A stretch of 64,000 bases of DNA, taken from Gracilariopsis chorda (lineage: Eukaryota > Rhodophyta > Florideophyceae > Gracilariales > Gracilariaceae). Numbering within the stretch: the first letter of the stretch is position 1; each line of letters opens with the position of its first letter. The notes beneath the pieces were generated by a model that made no database searches, was not told where the DNA came from, and worked only from the letters and a program-made list of their open reading frames with translations. This document shows, piece after piece, positions 42,451 to 51,004 of this stretch. Made by a program: the position numbers and the translations under genes. Where the stretch lies: the NCBI GenBank assembly GCA_003194525.1, contig NBIV01000017.1, positions 124,001 to 188,000 of the forward strand, in the 5' to 3' direction.

Positions 42451-43668
42451 TCATCTCCGCTTTTCGTTGGCCAACATTTCCATCTTGTAATTGCGGTAGA
42501 ACATGATTTCGCCGTCCTTCTCATCTACAAACTTACAATATGCCCACGAGCGTCTGAGGGCCTGGAAAATGGTAGTAGTATCCTTATAGTAGTACTCTCC
42601 CAGTACGGATTTCACAGCCTGGGTGGCTTCCTTGGCGTGGTAGAAGGGCATTTGGGAGAAGAGATGATGCACGACATGAGTGTCACCAATGTGGTGGTGC
42701 AAAATGTTGTAGATACCATAGTCGCGGTCGACGGAGCACAAGGCACCGCGCACAAAAGTGAATGCCTTCGGGGCATAGTGCGGAATGGCCGGGTCAGAGT
42801 GTTGCAAGTAGGTGATGAGGACGAGCCAGCCATTGACAAGCATGTACGGAATGAAGTAGTACTTCAGGACTGCGGAAACGCCAAATATATAAACAGAGTA
42901 GAAAAGGGTGGCGAGTGCGGAGACGAAACCAAGGTCAGAGACGACGATGTTCCAGTACTCTCGATCGGCGAACATGACGGCTCTAGGGTTGAAGTGGTTT
43001 GCGCCTTTTCCATAGTTTTGGCCTGAGACGTTCGCGGAGAGGTAGGCCCACCACCCAAACGTCAGCATCTGGAAGATGCCAAAGAGGTCGCCGAGGGGAG
43101 TTTCCTCGATAGCCTCCATAAGGGGGGCCTTGTAGCGACGGACGCCGTCTTGAGGGACAGTGATGCCGTGGGAGGAATTGTAGTGATCGCGATTGGATGG
43201 AACAAAGACCTGATCGTCGGTCATGTGATTGGTATGCTTGTGATGCTGACTGTGGGTGATCCGCCATGAGTGGTAGGGGACGAAGAGGGCACTGTGCAGC
43301 ACGAGTCCAATGGCGTCGTTGACCGACTTGTAAGGAGAAAAGGCCTGGTGACCGCACTCGTGGGCAAGCACCCACACTCCGGTCATGACGGCGCCCTGCC
43401 ACCACCAGTAGGTGGGCCAAGCGATGACGGTGACGAGGGTTCGTAAGAGTGCTTGAGTGGGGGCATTGCGATCGATGTAATTGATGAGGAGGGCGAGGGC
43501 GGAAACCATGAGCAGGTCGAGAGCGAGATGCCTGAGCGATGTGAGCAGGTTGCGCTTGAAGCAGTGTGGCGGGACTGCGGCGCGGATTCTACGGATGGTG
43601 AGATCGAGGGGAGGGATAGGGACGGTGGGATAGTTGTCGGGACGATACTGCTGAGTGGAGGCGACCAT
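42451..43668 (-). CDS. Delta-12/omega-6 type fatty acid desaturase
   Basis: The protein is a membrane di-iron desaturase that would put a second double bond into oleoyl chains of ER (or plastid) lipids. All three His boxes are present: HECGH at residues 103-107, HSQHH at 139-143 and HVVHH at 331-335, with the spacing of FAD2/FAD6-type enzymes. Four hydrophobic stretches flank them. I chose the ATG giving 405 residues because it places MVASTQQYRPDNYPTVPIPP before the conserved start. The open frame continues 79 codons upstream as Pro-rich low complexity, probably 5' UTR. The C-terminus NEKRR has basic residues as in ER retrieval tails. Delta-15 or methyl-end desaturases are possible alternatives. 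Confidence 0.9.
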   Translation of the reverse strand: MVASTQQYRPDNYPTVPIPPLDLTIRRIRAAVPPHCFKRNLLTSLRHLALDLLMVSALALLINYIDRNAPTQALLRTLVTVIAWPTYWWWQGAVMTGVWVLAHECGHQAFSPYKSVNDAIGLVLHSALFVPYHSWRITHSQHHKHTNHMTDDQVFVPSNRDHYNSSHGITVPQDGVRRYKAPLMEAIEETPLGDLFGIFQMLTFGWWAYLSANVSGQNYGKGANHFNPRAVMFADREYWNIVVSDLGFVSALATLFYSVYIFGVSAVLKYYFIPYMLVNGWLVLITYLQHSDPAIPHYAPKAFTFVRGALCSVDRDYGIYNILHHHIGDTHVVHHLFSQMPFYHAKEATQAVKSVLGEYYYKDTTTIFQALRRSWAYCKFVDEKDGEIMFYRNYKMEMLANEKRR

Positions 43669-43982
43669 GATGACGGGGGGTGGGGGGGAGGATGAGGGAG
43701 AAGGAGGAAGGATGGCTGGGGTGGAACGGCGGGTGGGGGGGAAGAAGGGGAAGGGGCGTGGAGGGGGGCACAGTAAGGGCACTGCGAGTACAAAAACGGC
43801 GTAGGGTAACTTGGATACAAGAGGTGGATACATAACAACAAGGAGCACGAGCGATGGCAGCTGGCGGCTGCGACGCGATAGCGGCGGCAGCGGGACGATC
43901 GCCAATGAGCGGCAGCACGCGATGGGCGGCGCTTAACGGCAGCCGCCCATCGCACACGGCGGCGCTTTACAGCGCGCGGTGC

Positions 43983-44864
43983 TCAGCAGCTCTGCAGGCG
44001 AGTGGCGATAGGCCATTGCGCGCAGCGTCGACACACCATCACGTAATAGCTGCCCACGTCGCCCAGCATGACGCCCGTGTGTCCCTCTCCTTCATCATCG
44101 TCGTCTAGCCCGTCTTCCCCGTCCTCCCCAACGCCCTCTTCGATCGCCGCCCACCGCCCAAACGACTCGTTGTTCTCCTCGCTCGCCACCGTCAGCAGGT
44201 GTTCCATCCGCTCCCCGCATTGCTCGCACTCCACCGTGTCCTCGTCCTGCATCCACGCCGCGTGCCCGCCCGCCTTGCTCTGCGGCGCCGCCCCGAACAA
44301 ACTGTCGTAGTAGTTCACTTCGTCCGCGTCCACCGCCGCAATGTCCTCCTGTCCGTGCGTCTTGATCACCTCGTCCACGGCCGCGCTCGTCCGAACGTCC
44401 AGCGCCATGCTCGATGGGAATTCCTCCACCTCCTCCACATGCAAAGCGCATTCTGCGGGGACGCAACCCTCGTCCAACTCCACGTTCACACCGCCCATCT
44501 CACTGCGCAACGCGCCCAACGTAGCAGAATCCCTCCAGAACGTCCTCGCAATCGGTGAGTAACCATTGTCTTCATGCTCCAGTCTTGGACACCACAGCAG
44601 TTGTAACAAGTCGTTTCCATCTGGAAATCGCACAACACTCCCTATGTCCTCTCTCCGCAGCTGTAACACCGTGATCATGTCTGTGTTGTGCTCCGGGCAT
44701 TGCGGCCAACGTTCTTCCTGGGGCCATGCAATTGACCCCGCCATCTTGGAGGCCCTCACATCCCCTACATGCGCTCTTCGTGGGTGCAGTAGCACTGCTT
44801 TCTTCTTCTCCAGTGCCGGAAAGAACTTTTGCAGATCTAGACGCGGGCAATACGTTCGGATCAT
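43983..44864 (-). CDS. DUF1963 (YwqG-like) domain protein
   Basis: The open frame extends to 44939 but begins at GTG just after a stop; the first ATG gives 293 residues and keeps the conserved part. The domain begins VRASKMAGSIAWPQEERWPQC and continues VLQLRREDIGSV and LLQLLWCPRLEHED, ending SPIARTFWR, the layout of DUF1963 proteins: a target-Gly-Pro-Trp-Pro turn, a Q-L-D/E strand and an L-L-Q-L-F/L-W-C strand. A C-X2-C pair (VECEQCGERM) and an acidic Asp/Glu stretch with a C-X2-C at the end (MVCRRCAQWP) could bind zinc. The family has no established biochemical role. It lies head to head with UFSP2, with about 450 bp between starts. Confidence 0.7.
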   Translation of the reverse strand: MIRTYCPRLDLQKFFPALEKKKAVLLHPRRAHVGDVRASKMAGSIAWPQEERWPQCPEHNTDMITVLQLRREDIGSVVRFPDGNDLLQLLWCPRLEHEDNGYSPIARTFWRDSATLGALRSEMGGVNVELDEGCVPAECALHVEEVEEFPSSMALDVRTSAAVDEVIKTHGQEDIAAVDADEVNYYDSLFGAAPQSKAGGHAAWMQDEDTVECEQCGERMEHLLTVASEENNESFGRWAAIEEGVGEDGEDGLDDDDEGEGHTGVMLGDVGSYYVMVCRRCAQWPIATRLQSC

Positions 44865-45318
44865 TTTGTACACTTGCGTCTTGTGCAGTCCAAACTTTAG
44901 TGCAGTCACAGCCAGATACCGTCCGTAGTCTATCCTCACCGTCCTTTACATCCGCTGCAAACCCACGTTTTCATCAGTCGCTGCTTCTTACCTGCCGCAG
45001 GTTTTCGCTCAGATTCGCCCACTATTTGACACAGCCGCCGCCCGCCCCTACGAAGGCTATCAATGAAGCCCCCTATCCTTGTTCACAACTCGTCATCGAT
45101 CGCACGACTTGCAACAACAAACCAACTCTCGGATGTAGACCAAAAATACCTACCTTCGTACATAGATTCCCTTTTCCATTTGCAATGGTTTCAGCCATGC
45201 ACGTCACGTCAGGAGCTGCTATGAACAACATTCCCCCCAAGCGACAGCAACGCGCACCCAACCATGACCCGCCTCTGCGCTGCCACTCTGCTGCTTCCCG
45301 TCGCCCTCATCCATCGAC

Positions 45319-46788
45319 ATGAAGGAACCCGTTCCATTCCTCCTCGCAGAGCACACTAATCGCCTTCTGTCTCGTCAACCCCCCGACTCAATCGCGCGGG
45401 CAACCATTCATGCCCAAGACATTTGCGTTGGTTTGTCAAAACATGCTTCATTCCCTGCAGGTTTGGTGCTCCCAGCTGGTCTCCACCTCAATTGCGGCTC
45501 TGTGAAGCTCCAAGACGTTACTTCTAATGCAGCTTCGTCACCCACCCCGAGTCTGGTCGCGCTGCAGTATGTCGCCGCTGTTTGTGTGAAAAGCAATGAT
45601 ATACAATCGCTCATAACATCCATCAAAGATGCCGATGTGATCACCGTCAACGGGCAATCTATAGTAGATGAAACGATTGCACAAGTCATTCCAAATCTCT
45701 CCGACCAACGCGTCGTGGTCGTTGATGTGTACAATTCAGGGCGGAACCATGCAAACAAGGAAGGTCCAGTGTACAATAGCGTCAGCTCTGGTCGAAAGTT
45801 TGTTACAATAAATCTCGACTGTCTGGTATACTGTTCGCCGACATCTGCACGACAGCAAATACTTGGCCTTGTCGCAACGTCTGTGAAAGATGTGTTCAAT
45901 GCGTCGATGTCTATCGCAGAAAACGGACAAGTATCAATTACGCACCATCGCGTCTTGGGAGCAGATCTTGCTGTGACATATATATCACCGCTTCGCGAGG
46001 ATGAGCAAAGTGCCGAATCCGTTACTCGAAGACGTTGCGTGCATGATGCACTTTTCCTTCCAGCAGATCGTCCGTTGTTTAGAAGAAGCTGCAGTGCTTT
46101 TGGGACTGCAATTAGCTTCACAGATGGTGGATGGCCTGGACGCCTTGCAAATGTGCATGAGGGTATCAAATCACACGGTTTGGGTAGCGAAGGAGTATCT
46201 GTGCACATGATGCAAGGCAAATATCTTTACTGCCACTACCTGCAAGACAAATTCAATGACGCCAAGTGGGGATGTGCGTACAGGTCGCTACAAACCATTC
46301 TGAGTTGGTGTGCGCTGGAGCAATACGTTCAGTTTGAAGACGGCAAGGTCCCCTCACACAAGCAAATTCAACAGGCTCTTGTAGACGTTGGAGATAAGAA
46401 ATCAGAATTTGTTGGGTCTAAGGAGTGGATTGGGGCAAATGAAGTGTGTTACGCCCTGGAAAAGCTAACGGGAGTGACAAGTAAGATATTGCACGTAAGC
46501 CGTGGTGCGGAAATGGAGAGCAAGGGAAGGGAACTTGCTCAGCACTTCGATACCCAAGGCAGTCCAGTTATGGTCGGTGGCGGTGTACTTGCTTGGACAA
46601 TTCTGGGAGTAGCTCGTGACTCTCGGACGGGTGAAACAAAGTTCTTGATTCTTGACCCACACTACGAGGGTCGCGATGACTTGGCAGTGATTCAGAACAA
46701 GAGATGGGTCGCATGGAAAGGTGAAGACGTGTTCGTTCCAGACGCGTTCTACAACCTTTGCATGCCGCAACGGCCCACGACCGTGTAA
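45319..46788 (+). CDS. UFSP2: UFSP2, UFM1-specific protease 2 (peptidase C78)
   Basis: This 489-residue cysteine protease would remove the ubiquitin-like modifier UFM1 from ER and ribosomal targets. The C78 core is complete: WGCAYRSLQTILSW with catalytic Cys319, then KQIQQALVDVGDKKSEFVGS and EWIGANEVCYAL, PVMVGGGVLAWTILGVARD, LILDPHYEGRDDL with Asp446 and His448, and the C-terminal FYNLCMPQRP signature. The N-terminal 290 residues are the less conserved UFSP2 extension. The ATG at 45319 is the first usable start. No intron is needed. Its presence implies that this lineage has kept the UFM1 pathway. Confidence 0.93.
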   Translation: MKEPVPFLLAEHTNRLLSRQPPDSIARATIHAQDICVGLSKHASFPAGLVLPAGLHLNCGSVKLQDVTSNAASSPTPSLVALQYVAAVCVKSNDIQSLITSIKDADVITVNGQSIVDETIAQVIPNLSDQRVVVVDVYNSGRNHANKEGPVYNSVSSGRKFVTINLDCLVYCSPTSARQQILGLVATSVKDVFNASMSIAENGQVSITHHRVLGADLAVTYISPLREDEQSAESVTRRRCVHDALFLPADRPLFRRSCSAFGTAISFTDGGWPGRLANVHEGIKSHGLGSEGVSVHMMQGKYLYCHYLQDKFNDAKWGCAYRSLQTILSWCALEQYVQFEDGKVPSHKQIQQALVDVGDKKSEFVGSKEWIGANEVCYALEKLTGVTSKILHVSRGAEMESKGRELAQHFDTQGSPVMVGGGVLAWTILGVARDSRTGETKFLILDPHYEGRDDLAVIQNKRWVAWKGEDVFVPDAFYNLCMPQRPTTV

Positions 46789-47430
46789 ACTGCGGCTCCA
46801 GACAACGCACACATATAGATAACTTCCGAAAAAGCACGGTCATTGACGCTTTAATTTTAATGTAGAAGAAATTGGGGCTGGAACAAGAAAGGTGCTGTCA
46901 AATCGGTCTATCTACGTACGTGAATTATAACTATAAGGCTGCCGATGTGCTGAGCGAAACAGAGCCCCGCCTTGGAAAGACGACAGTGTGCAAGTGACGA
47001 TATACGAGCGTAGAGCTTTATTGCTGACATTTTGAGGGAGTACCAAAGGGACCGCCCAGCCGGCAAGTGAATAGCATCATGATCGTAATCACCCAGAGCG
47101 TGCCGTAGCACGTACCCGTAATACGGTGGAGTTGACGAAAATCAGTTAGTTGTACTGTTGTGTCACGAGTACATTGCAGTTGAAAAGGCTGCGAGGAAAA
47201 CAGGAGTAAACGAGAAGTATATGGATAGAAGCGTCGCCCAAGAGTGATGTGAGTTCCAGGTAGAGAGCAGGTGTAGTAGTAGGTGGCAGTGTCATCTGGC
47301 TGTCTTCGGGTCGAATGAGGCAAATGGGCTCTCCCTCTTTCTCTCAGTACCACACACGCTTTCTCTTTTTCTTAGTCACAACGTAACACAAGACGAGTCT
47401 GCTGCATTCTGATTCTTGAGATCATATCAG
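46789..47430. other. Intergenic between convergent genes
   Basis: Holds the 3' flanks of UFSP2 and the PEBP-like gene. No motif or frame stands out. Confidence 0.5.
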
Positions 47431-48615
47431 TTAGTTGTTGGATTTAGGGTTCTCAGCAGATTTCATTGGAGCTTCAACGGGTTTGGCTGCAGAGCTGACA
47501 AGCTGATGATGCTTGGGAGTGGAATGCTCTGGTTCTGAATTATGGGATTCATTGTGTTGAGGTTCTGGGTGGTGAGGTTTGGGGTTCCCGGCTTGCTCTG
47601 TGTCGTTTTGGCTGGCACCAGCATTGGAGTGATGGTCGTCGTGCGAATGTCCTTGTAACGAAGAGGAGAGATCCATGTTAGATGGGGAGTGTCTGCTATA
47701 GGTGCCATGAAGTTTGGCTCCGGGCACACCATCTAGACGCATTATAATCTCGCGAGCATCATAAGTGTCTTCAATAACGGCCGGTGCCTCAACAGCGTAT
47801 GCATGCACGGTGAAGACACTAGTGGTATTGGAGCAAGGTGGCCAGTAGTATCCCTGATGAGAAAACGCATTGGCGCGTTGCACAGCACCACCCGGCATTA
47901 GTGCAGCGTTTACAGAGGCGTTAGGCGCCATAAAACTTGGCGCAGCTTCATCCAACCGGATATTGGTGACAAACCAATGGACGGGGTCGACGGTAGAGTC
48001 GTGCAGGGCACCGGGATGAGAGAACAGGACGATGAGATTAGTAGCGGAAGCGGGAACGTTTTCCCAACGAAGTGGAATGGATATGGGATGATGACCGTGT
48101 GCATGGCATCCATACTTGAGTGGGATGACTCCACCATCGGGCCAATCGGAGAAGATTTCAAGCTTTGCAGAGTTGCGATTGGCAACCATTGTAGCGAGGC
48201 CAGAGGCCATGATGACGGATACAATGGTTGTAATGGCTACGATTACGGCGCCGAGAATGTAGGTGTCCATGAGTCGTTGACGAAGACGTGAGATTTCGAG
48301 GCGGGTGTGGTCGACGTAACGGTCAGCGGAGTATTCGCTGGCGGAGGAGTCGGTTATGAGGTGGACGGTTTGCTGCGGATCGGCGAGGCCGTTGAGACGA
48401 CGGTTTTGGGTGACATAGGAATCGGGGACGACGCGGGCGACGGCACCGTAGGGGTACTCGGTGGAGGGGGAAGTAGGGGGTGATGGAGACTCGTAAGCGG
48501 AGGGGGTGGAGGCGTTGTGGTCGGTGTGGGCTGGGGCGAGAGGGATTCGTTCGGAGGGGGACAGAAGGGGGGAACGGGGCACCGGTCTGAGGGGAACGGT
48601 TTGTTCGTCGGCCAT
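47431..48615 (-). CDS. Membrane-anchored PEBP-like (YbhB/YbcL type) protein
   Basis: The 394 residues start at a clear ATG. Residues 1-110 are Ser/Pro-rich and soluble. One transmembrane helix lies at about 118-144 (YILGAVIVAITTIVSVIMAS). Then comes a phosphatidylethanolamine-binding-protein fold of the YbhB/YbcL type: FSDWPDGGVIPLKYGCHAHG, then PLRWENVPASATNLIVLFSH, DPVHWFVTNIRLDE, and YYWPPC with FTVHAYAV. The tail is rich in His, Ser, Asn and Pro. The topology suggests a type II protein with the PEBP domain in the ER lumen or outside. Eukaryotic PEBPs bind lipids or kinases; the ligand here is unknown. Confidence 0.8.
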   Translation of the reverse strand: MADEQTVPLRPVPRSPLLSPSERIPLAPAHTDHNASTPSAYESPSPPTSPSTEYPYGAVARVVPDSYVTQNRRLNGLADPQQTVHLITDSSASEYSADRYVDHTRLEISRLRQRLMDTYILGAVIVAITTIVSVIMASGLATMVANRNSAKLEIFSDWPDGGVIPLKYGCHAHGHHPISIPLRWENVPASATNLIVLFSHPGALHDSTVDPVHWFVTNIRLDEAAPSFMAPNASVNAALMPGGAVQRANAFSHQGYYWPPCSNTTSVFTVHAYAVEAPAVIEDTYDAREIIMRLDGVPGAKLHGTYSRHSPSNMDLSSSLQGHSHDDHHSNAGASQNDTEQAGNPKPHHPEPQHNESHNSEPEHSTPKHHQLVSSAAKPVEAPMKSAENPKSNN

Positions 48616-48799
48616 GTTGTGATATTGGTGGCGGGGAATGCGGGTGTAGAGGGGAAGAGGTAGGAGGGAAGGAGGAGATGGAGAGGTGGGGGTGTATGAT
48701 ATCTATGGTCGGTGCGAGGTGGTGAATGAGGATGATGCGATGAAGGGGAAGGGGCGGAGGGTGGGGGGCCCGCGGGGCGGAGCTAAATTCACGGCGCGT

Positions 48800-49675
48800 T
48801 TATTCCAAGCGCGTGGCGTCATCGTGAGCGCGCTGTGTGCTCGGCCACACGGGCAGACGCACTCCGTGCAGCCACGCCCATGTGCGCAAAGCGGCGGCAG
48901 TGGCCGTACCCGCGGCGACGCGAGCCAGCACGCCGCCGCCCGCGGCGCGCGTGACGACGTACATAGCCGCGCCCGCGCCCGCCGTTGTGGCGTATATCTC
49001 CGCGCGAGAGTGCAGAATTCGAACCTCCCTTCCGACGAGAAGGTCTCGTACCACGCCGCCAAACGTGGCGGTGGCCGTGCCACACAGCGTCGTGACCAGT
49101 GCTGGCACTCGCGCACGCACGCCGTTGATGGCGCCGATGACGCAGAAGGCGGCCACTCCCACAGTGTCCGAGGCGAACTCCAGCGCGCTTTCCTCGCGTT
49201 GTTGGTCGGGCGGGTTGCGACTGTACAGGACAAACGTTGTTGCAGCCGTGAGTAGACACAGGTACAGGTATTCGACCTCCTCTGTCCAGAAGGGGCGTTT
49301 TGCAAGGATGACGGCGTCGCGAATGGTGCCACCTCCCACGGCGGTGATGGTGCCTACTAGCGCGGTGCCCAACAGGTCCATGCCAGCGGCGGCGGCCAAC
49401 ATGGCGCCGGAATGGGCGAAGGAGATGGTTCCGATGTAGTCAGCGGCGCGCAACAAGCCCAGCGTGGAGACGTTCGCATAGCGAGGCAGCGAATCATGCG
49501 CTGCGAGGCTGTTGGGTCGGGCGGCTTGCTCAGGCTTGCGCTGGGAGGCGGACACCGCATCGAACAACTTTCGGTGCTGAGCAGAGCTGCGCGCGCGCGC
49601 TTCGGAGGAGCACAGGCGCATCAGGCGCATCAGGCGCATCAGGCGCGGCAGTGCGTTACGCTGTGGCACACTCAT
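48800..49675 (-). CDS. UPF0126 / glycine-transporter-domain membrane protein, likely organellar
   Basis: The first ATG gives 291 residues. The body has the two-fold repeat of the UPF0126/YicG family (Pfam Gly_transporter), three helices each: DYIGTISFAHSGAMLAAAAG, then LVGTITAVGGGTIRDAVI; second unit TVGVAAFCVIGAINGVRAR and LCGTATATFGGVVRDLLVG. Both G-G-G/V-R-D turns are kept. Bacterial relatives are proposed small-molecule channels or glycine carriers. The N-terminal 70 residues are rich in Arg, Ala and Ser with few acids, fitting a mitochondrial or plastid transit peptide. It contains a 9-bp triplication giving R-L-M repeats. Strong GC content keeps the opposite strand open too. Confidence 0.85.
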   Translation of the reverse strand: MSVPQRNALPRLMRLMRLMRLCSSEARARSSAQHRKLFDAVSASQRKPEQAARPNSLAAHDSLPRYANVSTLGLLRAADYIGTISFAHSGAMLAAAAGMDLLGTALVGTITAVGGGTIRDAVILAKRPFWTEEVEYLYLCLLTAATTFVLYSRNPPDQQREESALEFASDTVGVAAFCVIGAINGVRARVPALVTTLCGTATATFGGVVRDLLVGREVRILHSRAEIYATTAGAGAAMYVVTRAAGGGVLARVAAGTATAAALRTWAWLHGVRLPVWPSTQRAHDDATRLE

Positions 49676-50169
49676 CGCATGAAGAAGCGGCACCGAAGGA
49701 GACCCGAAGCTGAAGGAATGGAGAGAGCACAGCTTCCACGCGCACACATCGCTGAGAGGTGATCATCGCCGCCACCACTGGCGCAGAGGCGGCGCGTGCG
49801 CCTCCGCCGCGTGCTCTTCGCCGTTCATGGCCCCGCGCCGTGGACACGTGGCCCGCCCCAACTGGCCAATCCGTGCCTGTTACAAACATTGTACTACAAT
49901 ACGCACGCGTGCACTAATGGCGCCATGTCAGCGCGCAAGCGCAGCCGCCACCCGCAGTCGCGCACCTCATCGCACGCCAACCGCCCCTCGCGCGCCGCGG
50001 TCCAACCGTCTCAGTCTCGCGCGCCCACCACACCCCCCAACGCCGCCAACCCGTCTGCACAGTTGCCCATAATGCTCCTTCCACCCCCCTCGTTCTCCCC
50101 GCGTCTCCGGCTTCTTCCAACTGCAACCCCCCTCTTCCCGCACCGTTTCCCCACCGTCCCCGCCCCGCC

Positions 50170-50730
50170 ATGATGGCTGCTTCCGGAGTCGCAAATGTGG
50201 AGACACACTCCGACCTTACCGCCCACGCAATAAACGACCTGCGTCGCGTCTTCGACCTTTTCGACCTCACCAAGGACCGCCGCATGGACCTGTCTGAGCT
50301 CAGACAAGTCGTGTTGCTCGCCGAGGAAAACCCTCCCTCCCCGGAAACCGTCAACAACTATCTCAGACAGGCCTGTCGTTTATCCCCCGAACAACCGCTT
50401 CCAACCTCCATAACCTTTCAGCAGTTCCTTGACTTCTTCGCTGTCTACAAGCTCCACATGGGCACAGTCGACCAGACCGAGCTCTTTCAGGTGCTGGATG
50501 AGGACCAGTCCGGCTCCATTGGCGTAGCCGAAATGATCAACGTCATGCGCGCCTTCGGAGTCAGCATCACATTTGACGAAGCGCAGGCCATGACAGACGT
50601 TGCCGACCAGCTCAACTTTGGTCCGAGCGCTAGCATAAAAGACCAAATCGACATGGACGACTTTGCCAACATTGTAGACCGCGTTAGTCGCTTTAGCTTT
50701 GACACCGATCAAGCTACATCATCGGAATGA
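50170..50730 (+). CDS. EF-hand calcium-binding protein
   Basis: This 186-residue protein of calmodulin/centrin style has two canonical calcium loops: D32-E43 (DLTKDRRMDLSE) and D110-E121 (DEDQSGSIGVAE). Two more divergent hands lie between and after them (around FQQFLDFFAVYK and IDMDDFANIV), so there are four hands with one good loop per half. The N-terminus is short and the C-terminus polar. It would act as a calcium sensor. The target is unknown, and it could be a centrin- or caltractin-like protein. The upstream open frame (49796-50173) is Pro/Arg-rich and overlaps the start; it is probably 5' UTR. Confidence 0.85.
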   Translation: MMAASGVANVETHSDLTAHAINDLRRVFDLFDLTKDRRMDLSELRQVVLLAEENPPSPETVNNYLRQACRLSPEQPLPTSITFQQFLDFFAVYKLHMGTVDQTELFQVLDEDQSGSIGVAEMINVMRAFGVSITFDEAQAMTDVADQLNFGPSASIKDQIDMDDFANIVDRVSRFSFDTDQATSSE

Positions 50731-51004
50731 TTTCCACACACACATCTCTCCACGAACGCTACTATCTCGTTCCACCTTAATAATATGCTCTTGTCTAAAC
50801 ACCAAAGTGCATTCACGCATTCTATAAACAACCAGTCAGTCGATACCGTTTGCTTTCTCTTTTTAGTATACATCCCTATATACAAGTGTCCTCGTTCTCT
50901 TCACACAAATCCACCTTCTCTTCAACCTTGTCCTATTTCGTAAACACACTACATTCACACCGTCACACAGCTACTACCTACTCGAATAGTCCTTCACCTT
51001 TTTA

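Noticed and set aside
41865..42524. A 219-codon minus frame downstream of the desaturase
   Set aside because: Overlaps the desaturase C-terminus in another frame and has no recognisable motif.
43383..43955. A 190-codon Ser/Pro-rich minus frame overlapping the desaturase start
   Set aside because: Low complexity and out of frame with the desaturase; no motif.
48703..49439. Long plus- and minus-strand frames opposite the UPF0126 gene
   Set aside because: GC-rich sequence leaves several frames open; only one shows the two-fold membrane repeat with its conserved G-G-x-R-D turns.
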